Part shown: one piece after another, positions 9,806 through 17,853 of the stretch
Layout of the letters: each line of letters begins with the position of its first letter
Position numbering within the stretch: the first letter of the stretch is position 1
From: Mycolicibacterium hodleri
GTDB lineage: Bacteria; Actinomycetota; Actinomycetes; Mycobacteriales; Mycobacteriaceae
Assembly (NCBI RefSeq): GCF_025822245.1
Contig: NZ_JACKTL010000026.1
Coordinates: 466,697 to 530,696 of the forward strand
DNA length: 64,000 nt
Reading direction: 5' to 3'
Translations under genes and position numbers: made by a program
The notes under the pieces: model-generated
What the model saw: only the letters and a program-made list of their open reading frames with translations
What the model was told of the DNA's origin: nothing
Databases searched by the model: none

Positions 9806-10839
9806 CCGGGGCCATCACCGACGGGCCCGCCACGTGCCCCTCGTGCGCGACGCCGGTCGGAGGGTCGGACCGGTTCTGTGAGAGCTGTGGCGGGCCGCTC
9901 TTCGAGGTGCCGGAACCGACGTTCGAGAGGGTGGCCATTCCGCGGCCGGGCCCGGTCGAGGGAGCGTGTGCCGATTGCGGCAACGACGCATTCTCCGACG
10001 GCTACTGCACCGGGTGCGGCCACCGTCGCGCCGCACCCGATCGCGACGAGGCGCACGTCGGCGCCATCGTCCTCGTCACCGACCGCGGCCTGCACCACGC
10101 GCGTAACGAGGACGCCGCCGCGGCGGGAACGGTGACCGGTGTTCCCGGCGTTCCGGCGGCGCGCGCCGTCGTCGTGTGCGACGGAGTGTCCAGCTCCGGA
10201 GAGCCGCAGATGGCGTCGGCCGCCGCGTCCGCGGCCGGCGTCGAGGGCATGGTCGCGGCGTTGGCCGCGGCCGGTACGACGCACGCCGCGGTCCTCGCGG
10301 GGCTCGCCGCGGCGACCAGGGCGGCCGCCGACGCCGGTGCCGGCCTCGACCCGGACAACGCGCCGTCGTGCACCTATACCGGTGTGGCGGTCGTGGCGAA
10401 GAACCAAGGGACGGTCCAGGTCACGGTCGGCAACGTCGGAGACAGCCGGGCCTATTGGCTGCCCGAACCGCCCGCGCAACCGCAACAGCTCACGCTCGAC
10501 GACTCGGTGGCCCAGGAGCTGGTGACGGCCGGAGCCGCCGCCGATTCGGAGGCCGTGCAGCGGGGCGCGCACACCATCACCCGGTGGCTGGGTGCCGACT
10601 CCGAGGCGCAACCCTGGTCGGATTCGAGCGTGCGGACCCTCACCCTGACGGGACCCGGATCGCTGCTGCTGTGTTCGGACGGCCTGTGGAACTATCTGCC
10701 CGACGCCGCCGACATCGCCCGGTTCTGCTCGGGGCAGGACCCCACCGCCGCGGCCCGGGCGCTCACCGAGTTCGCTCTGCAGGCCGGCGGTGACGACAAC
10801 ATCACCGTCGCAGTGATTCCGATCGGAGGAACTACATGA
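9802..10839 (+). CDS. PP2C-family Ser/Thr phosphatase with two N-terminal zinc ribbons
   Basis: Predicted 345 residues, soluble. Two four-cysteine ribbons occupy the N-terminus (Cys12, 15, 26, 29 and Cys56, 59, 69, 72). The rest is a PPM/PP2C catalytic domain with the expected metal-site motifs: RNEDA (101-105), VVCDGVSSSG (Asp127), NVGDSRAYW, LLLCSDGLWNYL and a final DDNITVAVI. It should remove phosphates added by the kinase encoded just upstream. Start and stop both overlap neighbours by 4 bp (ATGA), which would give balanced production of kinase and phosphatase. The ribbons resemble those of the kinase and the FHA protein and may dock these proteins to one another. Confidence 0.9.
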   Translation: MTGAITDGPATCPSCATPVGGSDRFCESCGGPLFEVPEPTFERVAIPRPGPVEGACADCGNDAFSDGYCTGCGHRRAAPDRDEAHVGAIVLVTDRGLHHARNEDAAAAGTVTGVPGVPAARAVVVCDGVSSSGEPQMASAAASAAGVEGMVAALAAAGTTHAAVLAGLAAATRAAADAGAGLDPDNAPSCTYTGVAVVAKNQGTVQVTVGNVGDSRAYWLPEPPAQPQQLTLDDSVAQELVTAGAAADSEAVQRGAHTITRWLGADSEAQPWSDSSVRTLTLTGPGSLLLCSDGLWNYLPDAADIARFCSGQDPTAAARALTEFALQAGGDDNITVAVIPIGGTT

Positions 10840-12140
10840 GTTCAGCTGGGCCAGAAGGCATCTCCGGGTTCTCCGTCGACGTCGACCACAACCCGTACCT
10901 GCCCGAGGGGTCGGGCACGGTCGACGCGATCGTCAGCATCACCATCGGAAGTGACGTCGCGGTGGCGAGCGCGCCCACCCAACGCGTGGAGGCCATCATC
11001 ATCGATTGCTCGACGTCGATGCTCAAGCCTGCGGGCAAGTTCGACGGCGCGAAACGGGCGACCCTCGCCGCGATCGACGAGCTCAGCGACGGAACGTACT
11101 TCGTCGTCGTCTGTGGAACCGCCAGCGCGGCGGCGATCTACCCGCCGGACGGCACGCCGACGCGGGCGAGCGCGTCGACCAGGAAGGAGGCGGCGTGGGC
11201 GGTCGACGGCTTGATCCCCTACGGCGGCACCGCGATGGGCACGTGGCTGGCGTTCGTCCGTGACGTCGTCGGCCGGTATCCGGGCGCGCTGACCCACGCG
11301 ATCCTGCTCACCGACGGCAAGGACGAGCACGAGACGCCCGAACAGCTGCAGCAGGAAATCGCGCTCAGCGTCGGACGGTTCACATGCGACTGCCGCGGGG
11401 TCGGAACCGCCTGGCGCGTCGACGAATTGCGGTCGATCTCCTCGGCCTTGATGGGCACCGTGGACATCGTCGCCGACGCCGACGACCTCGCTGCGGACTT
11501 CGCGGCGATGATGCGCGCCTCGATGGGCAAGTCGATCCCCGATCTGACCCTGCGGGTGTGGACACCCGCGGGTGCCACCGTGGAGTTCGTCAAGCAGGTC
11601 GCCCCGACCGTCGAGGACCTGACCGACCGCCGGGTGGACACGAGTGCGCAGATCGGCGAATACCCGCTGGGCTCCTGGGGAGCCGAGGATCGCGACTACC
11701 ACGTCCAGGTCGCCGTCGAACCGGCCGCGGCCGGCAAGGAGAAGTTGGCCGCGAGGGTGACCGTCGTTGCGGGAGAACAGGTTCTGGGTCAGGGCCTGGT
11801 CAACGCACTGTGGACGGCGGACACGGCGTTGTCGGCGAGGATCAACCGCCGGGTGGCGCACTACACCGGCCAGGCGGAGTTGGCCGACGCCGTTCAGCAG
11901 GGGCTGGCGGCGCGTCGTGACGGCGACGTGGCGACCGCCACGGCGAAACTGCAGCGCGCCATGGAGTTGGCCGTGGAGTCGGGCAACGACGACAAGGTCG
12001 CCGAACTCGGCAAGGTCATCGACGTCGACCAGCGGACGGGGACGGCGCGCCTCAAACGCGAGGTGGCGGCGGCCGACGAGATGGCGCTCGACGCGCGGTC
12101 GACGAAGACCGCCCGCGTACGGAAGGAGAAGCCCGCCTGA
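10836..12140 (+). CDS. VWA-domain protein
   Basis: Predicted 434 residues with no signal peptide. A von Willebrand factor A domain starts near residue 50 with an intact metal-ion-dependent adhesion motif DCSTS (Asp57, Ser59, Ser61), a later GGTAMGTW threonine and the LLTDGKDEHE aspartate. The C-terminal half has a beta-rich stretch (about 250-330) and then Ala-rich helices with a TPR-like segment near 350-400. The gene overlaps the phosphatase stop by 4 bp and shares one base with the FHA gene. VWA proteins next to PP2C, kinase and FHA genes are typical assembly or effector parts of phospho-signalling modules; the partner is unknown. Confidence 0.85.
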   Translation: MSSAGPEGISGFSVDVDHNPYLPEGSGTVDAIVSITIGSDVAVASAPTQRVEAIIIDCSTSMLKPAGKFDGAKRATLAAIDELSDGTYFVVVCGTASAAAIYPPDGTPTRASASTRKEAAWAVDGLIPYGGTAMGTWLAFVRDVVGRYPGALTHAILLTDGKDEHETPEQLQQEIALSVGRFTCDCRGVGTAWRVDELRSISSALMGTVDIVADADDLAADFAAMMRASMGKSIPDLTLRVWTPAGATVEFVKQVAPTVEDLTDRRVDTSAQIGEYPLGSWGAEDRDYHVQVAVEPAAAGKEKLAARVTVVAGEQVLGQGLVNALWTADTALSARINRRVAHYTGQAELADAVQQGLAARRDGDVATATAKLQRAMELAVESGNDDKVAELGKVIDVDQRTGTARLKREVAAADEMALDARSTKTARVRKEKPA

Positions 12141-12751
12141 TGCCGATCTGCGCAGAGGGACACACCTCGGCCGCCGAGGACTACTGCGACGTGTGTGGGG
12201 CGCCGATCGGGTCGCCGTCCGCCCCGGTCGCGTCGCCGCCGGCCGCGGCGAAGGCCTGCCCCGCGTGCGGGGCGTCGATCAGTGGACGCTTCTGCGAGAC
12301 GTGCGGCCACGACTCCGCGCTGCCCGCGCCGGCCACGCCCGTGCAGGCGTCCGTGACGTGGACCGCGGTGGTGCGCGCCGACCGGGAGTTCTACGACCGC
12401 GTGGTGGCCCGAGGCGGACCCGACAGCGTCGACTTTCCGCAGTTCTTCCCGGAACGCCGCATCACGATTCAGGGCGACACCGCGCTGATCGGGCGGCACA
12501 ACCGCGATCAGGGCGTCACCCCCGAGATCGATCTCGGCCTGCAGCCCGCCGACCGTGGCGTGTCCACGCAGCACGCGGTGCTGCGGATCCATGACGGCGG
12601 TCCGACGATCACCGATCTGGGCTCCACCAACGGCACCAGCCTCAACGGCAGCGAGGATCTGCTGGCCAACGGGGTCGAGACCCCCCTGTCCGACGGTGAC
12701 CGCATCCACGTCGGCGCGTGGACGACCATCAAGATCGAGAAACAGCAGTAA
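12140..12751 (+). CDS. FHA-domain protein with two zinc ribbons (GarA-like phosphothreonine reader)
   Basis: Predicted 203 residues. The N-terminus has two Cys-rich ribbons (Cys4, 16, 19 with a nearby His8; and Cys40, 43, 52, 55). The C-terminal half is a forkhead-associated domain with the usual IGR, GVSTQHAVL and DLGSTNGTSLNG motifs that bind phosphothreonine. In the classical pathway PknG acts on GarA, another small FHA protein, so this is the best candidate output protein of the kinase. Unlike GarA, no ETTS-type phosphorylation motif is evident N-terminally. Its start shares one base with the VWA stop (TGATG). A 53 bp gap follows before the histidine kinase gene. Confidence 0.87.
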   Translation: MPICAEGHTSAAEDYCDVCGAPIGSPSAPVASPPAAAKACPACGASISGRFCETCGHDSALPAPATPVQASVTWTAVVRADREFYDRVVARGGPDSVDFPQFFPERRITIQGDTALIGRHNRDQGVTPEIDLGLQPADRGVSTQHAVLRIHDGGPTITDLGSTNGTSLNGSEDLLANGVETPLSDGDRIHVGAWTTIKIEKQQ

Positions 12752-12804
12752 TAACGCGTACGGCGGGTTCACAATGTCCCTAGGTCCGGCAACTTGGGGG
12801 CACA

Positions 12805-15072
12805 GTGACCGAGCCGAACGAGCGCACGTCGCGTACGTCGCGGCAGTCGTTCCGCGTGCACGATCAGCTGAAGGACGCCCGCAATCAGTCGGCGGCCAGC
12901 CGCGAGATCCTCGCCGCTCTCGGCAAGGACGCCGCCAACACCGACGCGGTGCTCGACATCGTCGTCGAATACTCCGCGCGACTCTGCGGCGCCAAGGCGG
13001 CACAACTCTTCCTCGCCGACGGTGAGCTGTTCCGCGTCTCGCGGGTCTCCGGCGACACGCCCGAGGAGTACCGCGAGTATCTGGTCGACCATCCGATCGC
13101 GCGCAACCGCTCGTCGACGGTCGGGCGGGCCGCCGCCGACAAGTGCACCAACCAGATCGCCGACGTGCTCAACGACGCCGAATACGGACGCTCGGACCTG
13201 CAGAAGCTGACCGGCTTCCGCACCTTGCTCTCGACGCCGATGCTCCTGGAGGACGAGGTCGTCGGGGTGCTGTCCATGTGGCGCACCGACGTGGCGGCCT
13301 TCAACGACCAGGAGCGCGAACGCCTGGAGGAGTTCGCGGCCCAGGGTGCCCTCGCGTTGCGGCAGGCCAACTTGATGCGGGCGCTCACCTCCCGAGAGGC
13401 CCTGCTGACCAGCAAGGTGGAGCAGCTCGAAGCCCTACGCGAGGTCGGTGAGGCGGTCGGCTCGAGCCTGGACCTCGACGTGGTGTTGCACCAGATCGTC
13501 GGAAACGCCGTGCGCCTCACCAACCGCGGCTTCGGCGACATCACCTTGCGGACCGACGGCGGCTCGATCCTGGAGTACGACGACACGACGGGCACGTTCC
13601 ACGTCCACGCCATCGGTGTGAGTCCCATTCTGCTGCAACGGCTTCGGGGCATCACCATTGACCGCGACTCGACGCTGGTGGGCCGGACGGCCCACGAACG
13701 ACGACCGATCGAGGTGGCCGACCTCGCGGCGGTGGTGCGAGACCCGCACCTCGAGGTGCTGTTCGCCGACGGGTGGCGCTCCGTGCTCGCCGTCCCGATG
13801 CTGCGCGGCGACAAGATCGTGGGCGTACTGGTGATCCGCCGGCGGGGTACGGGTGCGTTCCCCTGCGACGTCATCACGTTGCTCGAGACCTTTGCCAGCC
13901 AGTCCGCGCTCGCCATCGTCAACGCGCGGCTGTTTCGTGAACTCGAGACCAAGACCAGCGAGCTGGAGGTCGCCAGCCGGCACAAGTCGGAATTCCTGGC
14001 CAGCATGTCCCATGAACTGCGCACGCCGTTGAACGCGGTGAACGGGTTCTCCGAGGTGCTCCTCGACCGGACGTTCGGCGAGATCAACGACCGCCAGGAG
14101 GAGTACCTGCGCGACATCTGGAACTCGGGCCGGCATCTGGTCGCGCTGGTCAACGACATCCTGGACCTCTCGAAGGTCGAGGAGGGCCACATGGCCCTGC
14201 AGCCCACCACGTTCGCGGTGAGCGGTGCGATGGAGGCAACGCTGACCATGGAGCGGGAGCGGGCGACGCGTCACGCCATCGCCTTGACACTCGAGGTGGG
14301 CGACGACGTCGACCTGATCGACGCCGACGAACGACGGTTCACACAGGTGCTGCTGAACCTGGTGTCCAACGCCGTCAAGTTCACCCCCGACGGCGGCCGC
14401 GTCGGCGTCCACGCCCGCCGCGAGGGAACCGAGCTGGTGGTCACGGTGACCGACACCGGACCCGGGGTGGCGCCGGGGGACCAGGTGCGGATCTTCGACT
14501 CCTTCCAGCAGGGCAGCCGCGGAAACCCCAAGGAGGAGGGCACCGGCCTCGGTCTCACGCTGTGCCGGCGGATGGTCGAACTGTTCGGCGGAAGGCTCTG
14601 GCTGGACAGCACGTTGGGTGTCGGAAGCACGTTCGGCTTTACGCTGCCCGGGCTGCGGGAACGCCGGCGCGAGGATGACCCACCCAGCCTCGGCGGTCCG
14701 CCCGTCATCGTGCTGCTCGACGAGGACCCAGCCTCCCAGGATCTGGTCGAGGCCTATCTCGACGGCTTCCCGGCTGCGGTGATGCGGGCGTGGGACGGGG
14801 TGCGGGCGCTCGAGCTCATACGCTCGGTGCGTCCGGCCGCGGTCGTGCTCGAGGTCGGGTTGCCGGGCCTCGACGGCTGGCAGGTGATCGCCCAGGTGAA
14901 GGCGGACCCGGCGACCGCCGCCATCCCGTTGATCGTCGCCTCGAGGATCGACGACCGGCCCCGCGGTCTCGCCCTCGGTGCCGCCGCATACCTGCTCAAG
15001 CCGATCCGGCGGGACGAACTCGTCGACGCATTGCGTTGCGTCGGAGCGCTGTCCGAGGTGGAGACGTCGTGA
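12805..15072 (+). CDS. Hybrid GAF-GAF histidine kinase with a C-terminal pseudo-receiver
   Basis: Predicted 755-residue cytosolic protein with no membrane segment. Order: two GAF-like sensor domains (about 30-190 and 205-370), a helix, a HisKA dimerisation domain with SHELRTPLN (His403), an HATPase domain with NLVSNAVKFTP, DTGPGV and GTGLGLTLCRRM, and a response-regulator fold at the C-terminus. In that receiver the normal phosphoacceptor aspartate is replaced by Glu683 (VVLEVGLPGLDGW), while the acidic pocket LLDEDP and the lysine of LLKPI remain. It may mimic a phosphorylated receiver or act only as a binding module. GTG start. The stop shares a base with the next gene, so coexpression with the cyclase is likely. 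Confidence 0.88.
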   Translation: MTEPNERTSRTSRQSFRVHDQLKDARNQSAASREILAALGKDAANTDAVLDIVVEYSARLCGAKAAQLFLADGELFRVSRVSGDTPEEYREYLVDHPIARNRSSTVGRAAADKCTNQIADVLNDAEYGRSDLQKLTGFRTLLSTPMLLEDEVVGVLSMWRTDVAAFNDQERERLEEFAAQGALALRQANLMRALTSREALLTSKVEQLEALREVGEAVGSSLDLDVVLHQIVGNAVRLTNRGFGDITLRTDGGSILEYDDTTGTFHVHAIGVSPILLQRLRGITIDRDSTLVGRTAHERRPIEVADLAAVVRDPHLEVLFADGWRSVLAVPMLRGDKIVGVLVIRRRGTGAFPCDVITLLETFASQSALAIVNARLFRELETKTSELEVASRHKSEFLASMSHELRTPLNAVNGFSEVLLDRTFGEINDRQEEYLRDIWNSGRHLVALVNDILDLSKVEEGHMALQPTTFAVSGAMEATLTMERERATRHAIALTLEVGDDVDLIDADERRFTQVLLNLVSNAVKFTPDGGRVGVHARREGTELVVTVTDTGPGVAPGDQVRIFDSFQQGSRGNPKEEGTGLGLTLCRRMVELFGGRLWLDSTLGVGSTFGFTLPGLRERRREDDPPSLGGPPVIVLLDEDPASQDLVEAYLDGFPAAVMRAWDGVRALELIRSVRPAAVVLEVGLPGLDGWQVIAQVKADPATAAIPLIVASRIDDRPRGLALGAAAYLLKPIRRDELVDALRCVGALSEVETS

Positions 15073-16181
15073 TGGACGCGCCGGTGACGGTGCTGGCCGT
15101 CGACGACCAGCCGATCAACCTGAGACTCCTCGACGCGGTACTCGCGCCACGCGGGCACCGCGTGCTGACCGCCTCGTCGGGGCCAGCTGCCCTCGCCCTG
15201 CTCGAGACCGAGGACGTCGACTTGGTCCTGCTCGACATTCTGATGCCCGACATGGACGGGCACGACGTGTGCCGAGCGATACGAGCTACGCCCGCAACCG
15301 AATTCCTCCCCGTCGTAATGGTCACGGCCAGCGGCAACGAACAGCGGCTGGTCGCCCTGCAGTCGGGTGCCGACGACTTCGTCATGAAACCGTTCGACCA
15401 AGCCGAGCTGTGTGCCCGGGTCGCCTCGCTGGCACGGATCAAGCGGTACCAGGACACGATTCGACGTCAGGCCGACGAGCTGGCGCGGTGGAACGCCGAA
15501 CTCGAAACCCGGGTGGCCGAGCAGGTGGAGGAGCTCCAACGCACCAGCCGCCTTCGCCGGTTCCTGTCCCCGCAGCTGGCCGACCTGGTCGTCGGCGACG
15601 AGACGCTGCTGCAGAGTCATCGTCGCGAGATCGTGGTCGTCTTCTGCGATCTGCGGAACTTCACCCCCTTCGCCGAAGCCAGCGAGCCCGAGGAGGTGAT
15701 GGGGGTGCTCGCCGAATATCACCACGCCATGGGATCGCTGGTACACCAATACGGGGCCACCCTGGAGAGATTCACCGGCGACGGGATCATGGCGTTCTTC
15801 AACGATCCCGTGCTGCAGGACGATGCCGCCGAACGTGCGGTGAGGATGTCGATCGGCATCCGTGACGCCGTGAGAGAGCTTGCGGCTCAATGGCGTCGAC
15901 GGGGCCACGACCTGGCGCTGGGAATTGGCATCGCCCAGGGCTTCGCCACGCTCGGAAGGATCGGGTTCGAGAGTCGTTTCGACTACTCCGCAATCGGCAG
16001 CGTGACCAACTTGTCCGCCCGGCTGTGCGGCGACGCCGGTCCATGGCAGGTGCTGGTCACCGACCGCGTCCTGGCGGCCACCGAGCACCTCGCGGTCGCC
16101 GAGCCGGTCGGCGACGTCACACCCAAGGGATTCAGCCGCTCGGTGCGGGTCCACAACATCACGGAACTCAAACGAAACTAG
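15072..16181 (+). CDS. Response regulator with class III nucleotide cyclase output
   Basis: Predicted 369 residues. An intact receiver (LAVDDQ, Asp55 in LLDILMPDMDG, VMVTAS, FVMKPF) is followed by a coiled-coil linker (about 125-165) and a class III cyclase domain with both metal-binding aspartates (Asp193 in VVFCDLRNF, Asp237 in RFTGDGIMAFF) and the late YSAIGSVTNLSARL motif. It most likely makes cAMP when its receiver is phosphorylated; the hybrid kinase encoded immediately upstream, sharing one base, is the natural donor. An alternative GTG start lies one codon earlier. Whether the product is cAMP or cGMP is not settled from sequence. Confidence 0.88.
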   Translation: MDAPVTVLAVDDQPINLRLLDAVLAPRGHRVLTASSGPAALALLETEDVDLVLLDILMPDMDGHDVCRAIRATPATEFLPVVMVTASGNEQRLVALQSGADDFVMKPFDQAELCARVASLARIKRYQDTIRRQADELARWNAELETRVAEQVEELQRTSRLRRFLSPQLADLVVGDETLLQSHRREIVVVFCDLRNFTPFAEASEPEEVMGVLAEYHHAMGSLVHQYGATLERFTGDGIMAFFNDPVLQDDAAERAVRMSIGIRDAVRELAAQWRRRGHDLALGIGIAQGFATLGRIGFESRFDYSAIGSVTNLSARLCGDAGPWQVLVTDRVLAATEHLAVAEPVGDVTPKGFSRSVRVHNITELKRN

Positions 16182-17765
16182 TTGGTAGACATGATGAAAC
16201 AAGAAGACCCCGGTCGTCGGCTCTCGCAGCTCGACGACGACGAACGTTATCGCGTCTTCGACCGGCTGCAGCAGTCGATGCCGGCTGTCTGGTCGTCGAT
16301 GCAACGCGGCTTCGACGACGAGTCGGTGGTGGTGGTGCCGTCGATCAGCATGGACGGGCCGACCTCGAGGAGCGGCACCGTCATGCAGGCGATGGAGGAG
16401 CGCGCGCTGTTCCTCCTGCTCCTTCTGCGACAGCCACGCCTGCGGATGATCTACGTGACCTCGCAGCCGGTGGCGGAGGCCACCATCGAGTACTACCTCG
16501 GTCTGCTTCCCGGGGTGATCCCGAGTCACGCCAGGGCACGGCTGACCCTGGTTCCCGTCGGCGACGCGTCGTCGGACTCGCTCAGCGCGAAGCTGCTGGC
16601 GCGACCACGGCTGCTGCGGACCATCCGGACGCTCATTCCCAACCCGGCCAAGAGCCATCTGATCCCGTACAACACCACGCCGCTCGAACGCGACGTGGCG
16701 CTGAGCCTGGGCATCCCGATGTACGGCGCCGACCCGCGGCTGGAGGACCTCGGGACCAAGACCGGCTGCCGCCGGATGTTCGACGAGCTCGGGGTGCCGT
16801 GCCCGGTCGGCGCGGAGGACCTCCACACGGTGGACGACGTCGTCGCGGCCGTCCAGGGCATGCGACGGCGACGGCCCTCGCTCACCGAGGCGATCGTCAA
16901 GCTCAACGACGGCGTCTCGGGATCGGGCAACGCGTTGGTCGACCTGCACGGGTTGCCGCCGTCGGGCGCACCGGAGGAGGCGGCCGCGATCACCGAGCGA
17001 CTGCTCGGCATGCAGTTGGAGGCCGAGGACCTCGCTCTCGACGTGTACCTCGCGGCATTCGCCGAACACGGCGGCATCGTGGAGGAGCGCATCACCGGCG
17101 TCTCGCTGACGAGTCCCAGCGTCCAGATGCGGGCGCTGCCGGACGGCACCGTGGAGCTGCTGTCCACCCACGACCAACTGTTGGGTGGCGCCAGCGGGCA
17201 GAAGTACCTCGGCTGCGTGTTCCCCGCCGATCCGGGCTACGCCGTGCTGATCGCCGAACCGGCGATGGTGATCGGTCGGCACCTCGCGAAGCTCGGCGTG
17301 CTGGGTCGGTTCGCGGTGGACTTCGTCACCGTGCAGGACGAGACCGGTGCCTGGACGCCATATGCGATCGAGCTGAACCTCCGGAAGGGCGGCACGACCC
17401 ACCCGTTCCTCACGCTGCAGTTTCTCACCGACGGGCACTACGACGGCGAACGCGGCGTCTTCCTGACGCCGGGCGGCAGCAGCAAGCATCTCGTGGCGAC
17501 CGACCACTTCGAGGACGACCGACTGAAGGCTCTGACCGTTGCGGACCTGTTCGACATCGTCGTCGCCGAGGGGCTGCACTTCGACCAGGCCCGTCGTACC
17601 GGTGTCGTGTTCCACATGATCAGCTGCCTGACCGAATGTGGTCGCGTAGGGCTGACCGCCGTGGGCGACGACCCTGCGGATGCGCAGCGGATCTACCTCC
17701 AGGCGCAGTCGGTGCTGCTGCGGGAGGCCGACGTCGCCCTTCGGGAAGGAGCCGTGATCGGTTGA
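16182..17765 (+). CDS. ATP-grasp ligase, PGM1-like peptide ligase family
   Basis: Predicted 527 residues, soluble. The N-terminal 180 residues look like a pre-ATP-grasp domain (SVVVVPSISMDG, RMIYVTSQPV). The ATP-grasp part has KLNDGVSGSGNA in the lysine/glycine loop region and a metal-binding IELNLRKGGTTHP near the C-terminus. The sequence resembles actinobacterial proteins annotated as PGM1-related peptide ligases, which join amino acids or peptides by ATP-driven amide formation. The TTG at 16182 directly abuts the cyclase stop; ATG 16191 is an alternative. A ligase among signalling genes is unexpected, and no peptide precursor gene is apparent nearby. Substrate unknown. Confidence 0.78.
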   Translation: MVDMMKQEDPGRRLSQLDDDERYRVFDRLQQSMPAVWSSMQRGFDDESVVVVPSISMDGPTSRSGTVMQAMEERALFLLLLLRQPRLRMIYVTSQPVAEATIEYYLGLLPGVIPSHARARLTLVPVGDASSDSLSAKLLARPRLLRTIRTLIPNPAKSHLIPYNTTPLERDVALSLGIPMYGADPRLEDLGTKTGCRRMFDELGVPCPVGAEDLHTVDDVVAAVQGMRRRRPSLTEAIVKLNDGVSGSGNALVDLHGLPPSGAPEEAAAITERLLGMQLEAEDLALDVYLAAFAEHGGIVEERITGVSLTSPSVQMRALPDGTVELLSTHDQLLGGASGQKYLGCVFPADPGYAVLIAEPAMVIGRHLAKLGVLGRFAVDFVTVQDETGAWTPYAIELNLRKGGTTHPFLTLQFLTDGHYDGERGVFLTPGGSSKHLVATDHFEDDRLKALTVADLFDIVVAEGLHFDQARRTGVVFHMISCLTECGRVGLTAVGDDPADAQRIYLQAQSVLLREADVALREGAVIG

Positions 17766-17853
17766 GCCGGCACCGGGTCAGTAACCTGGGCCAGGTGTTG
17801 ATCGTGAACCTGCCGGCCGCGGCCACCGCCGGGTTCAGCGTGCGGCCGCGATA

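Noticed and set aside
14754..17615. 953-codon open frame on the minus strand opposite the kinase, cyclase and ligase genes
   Set aside because: Runs antisense across three well-supported genes; no domain pattern and composition typical of a GC3-driven shadow frame.
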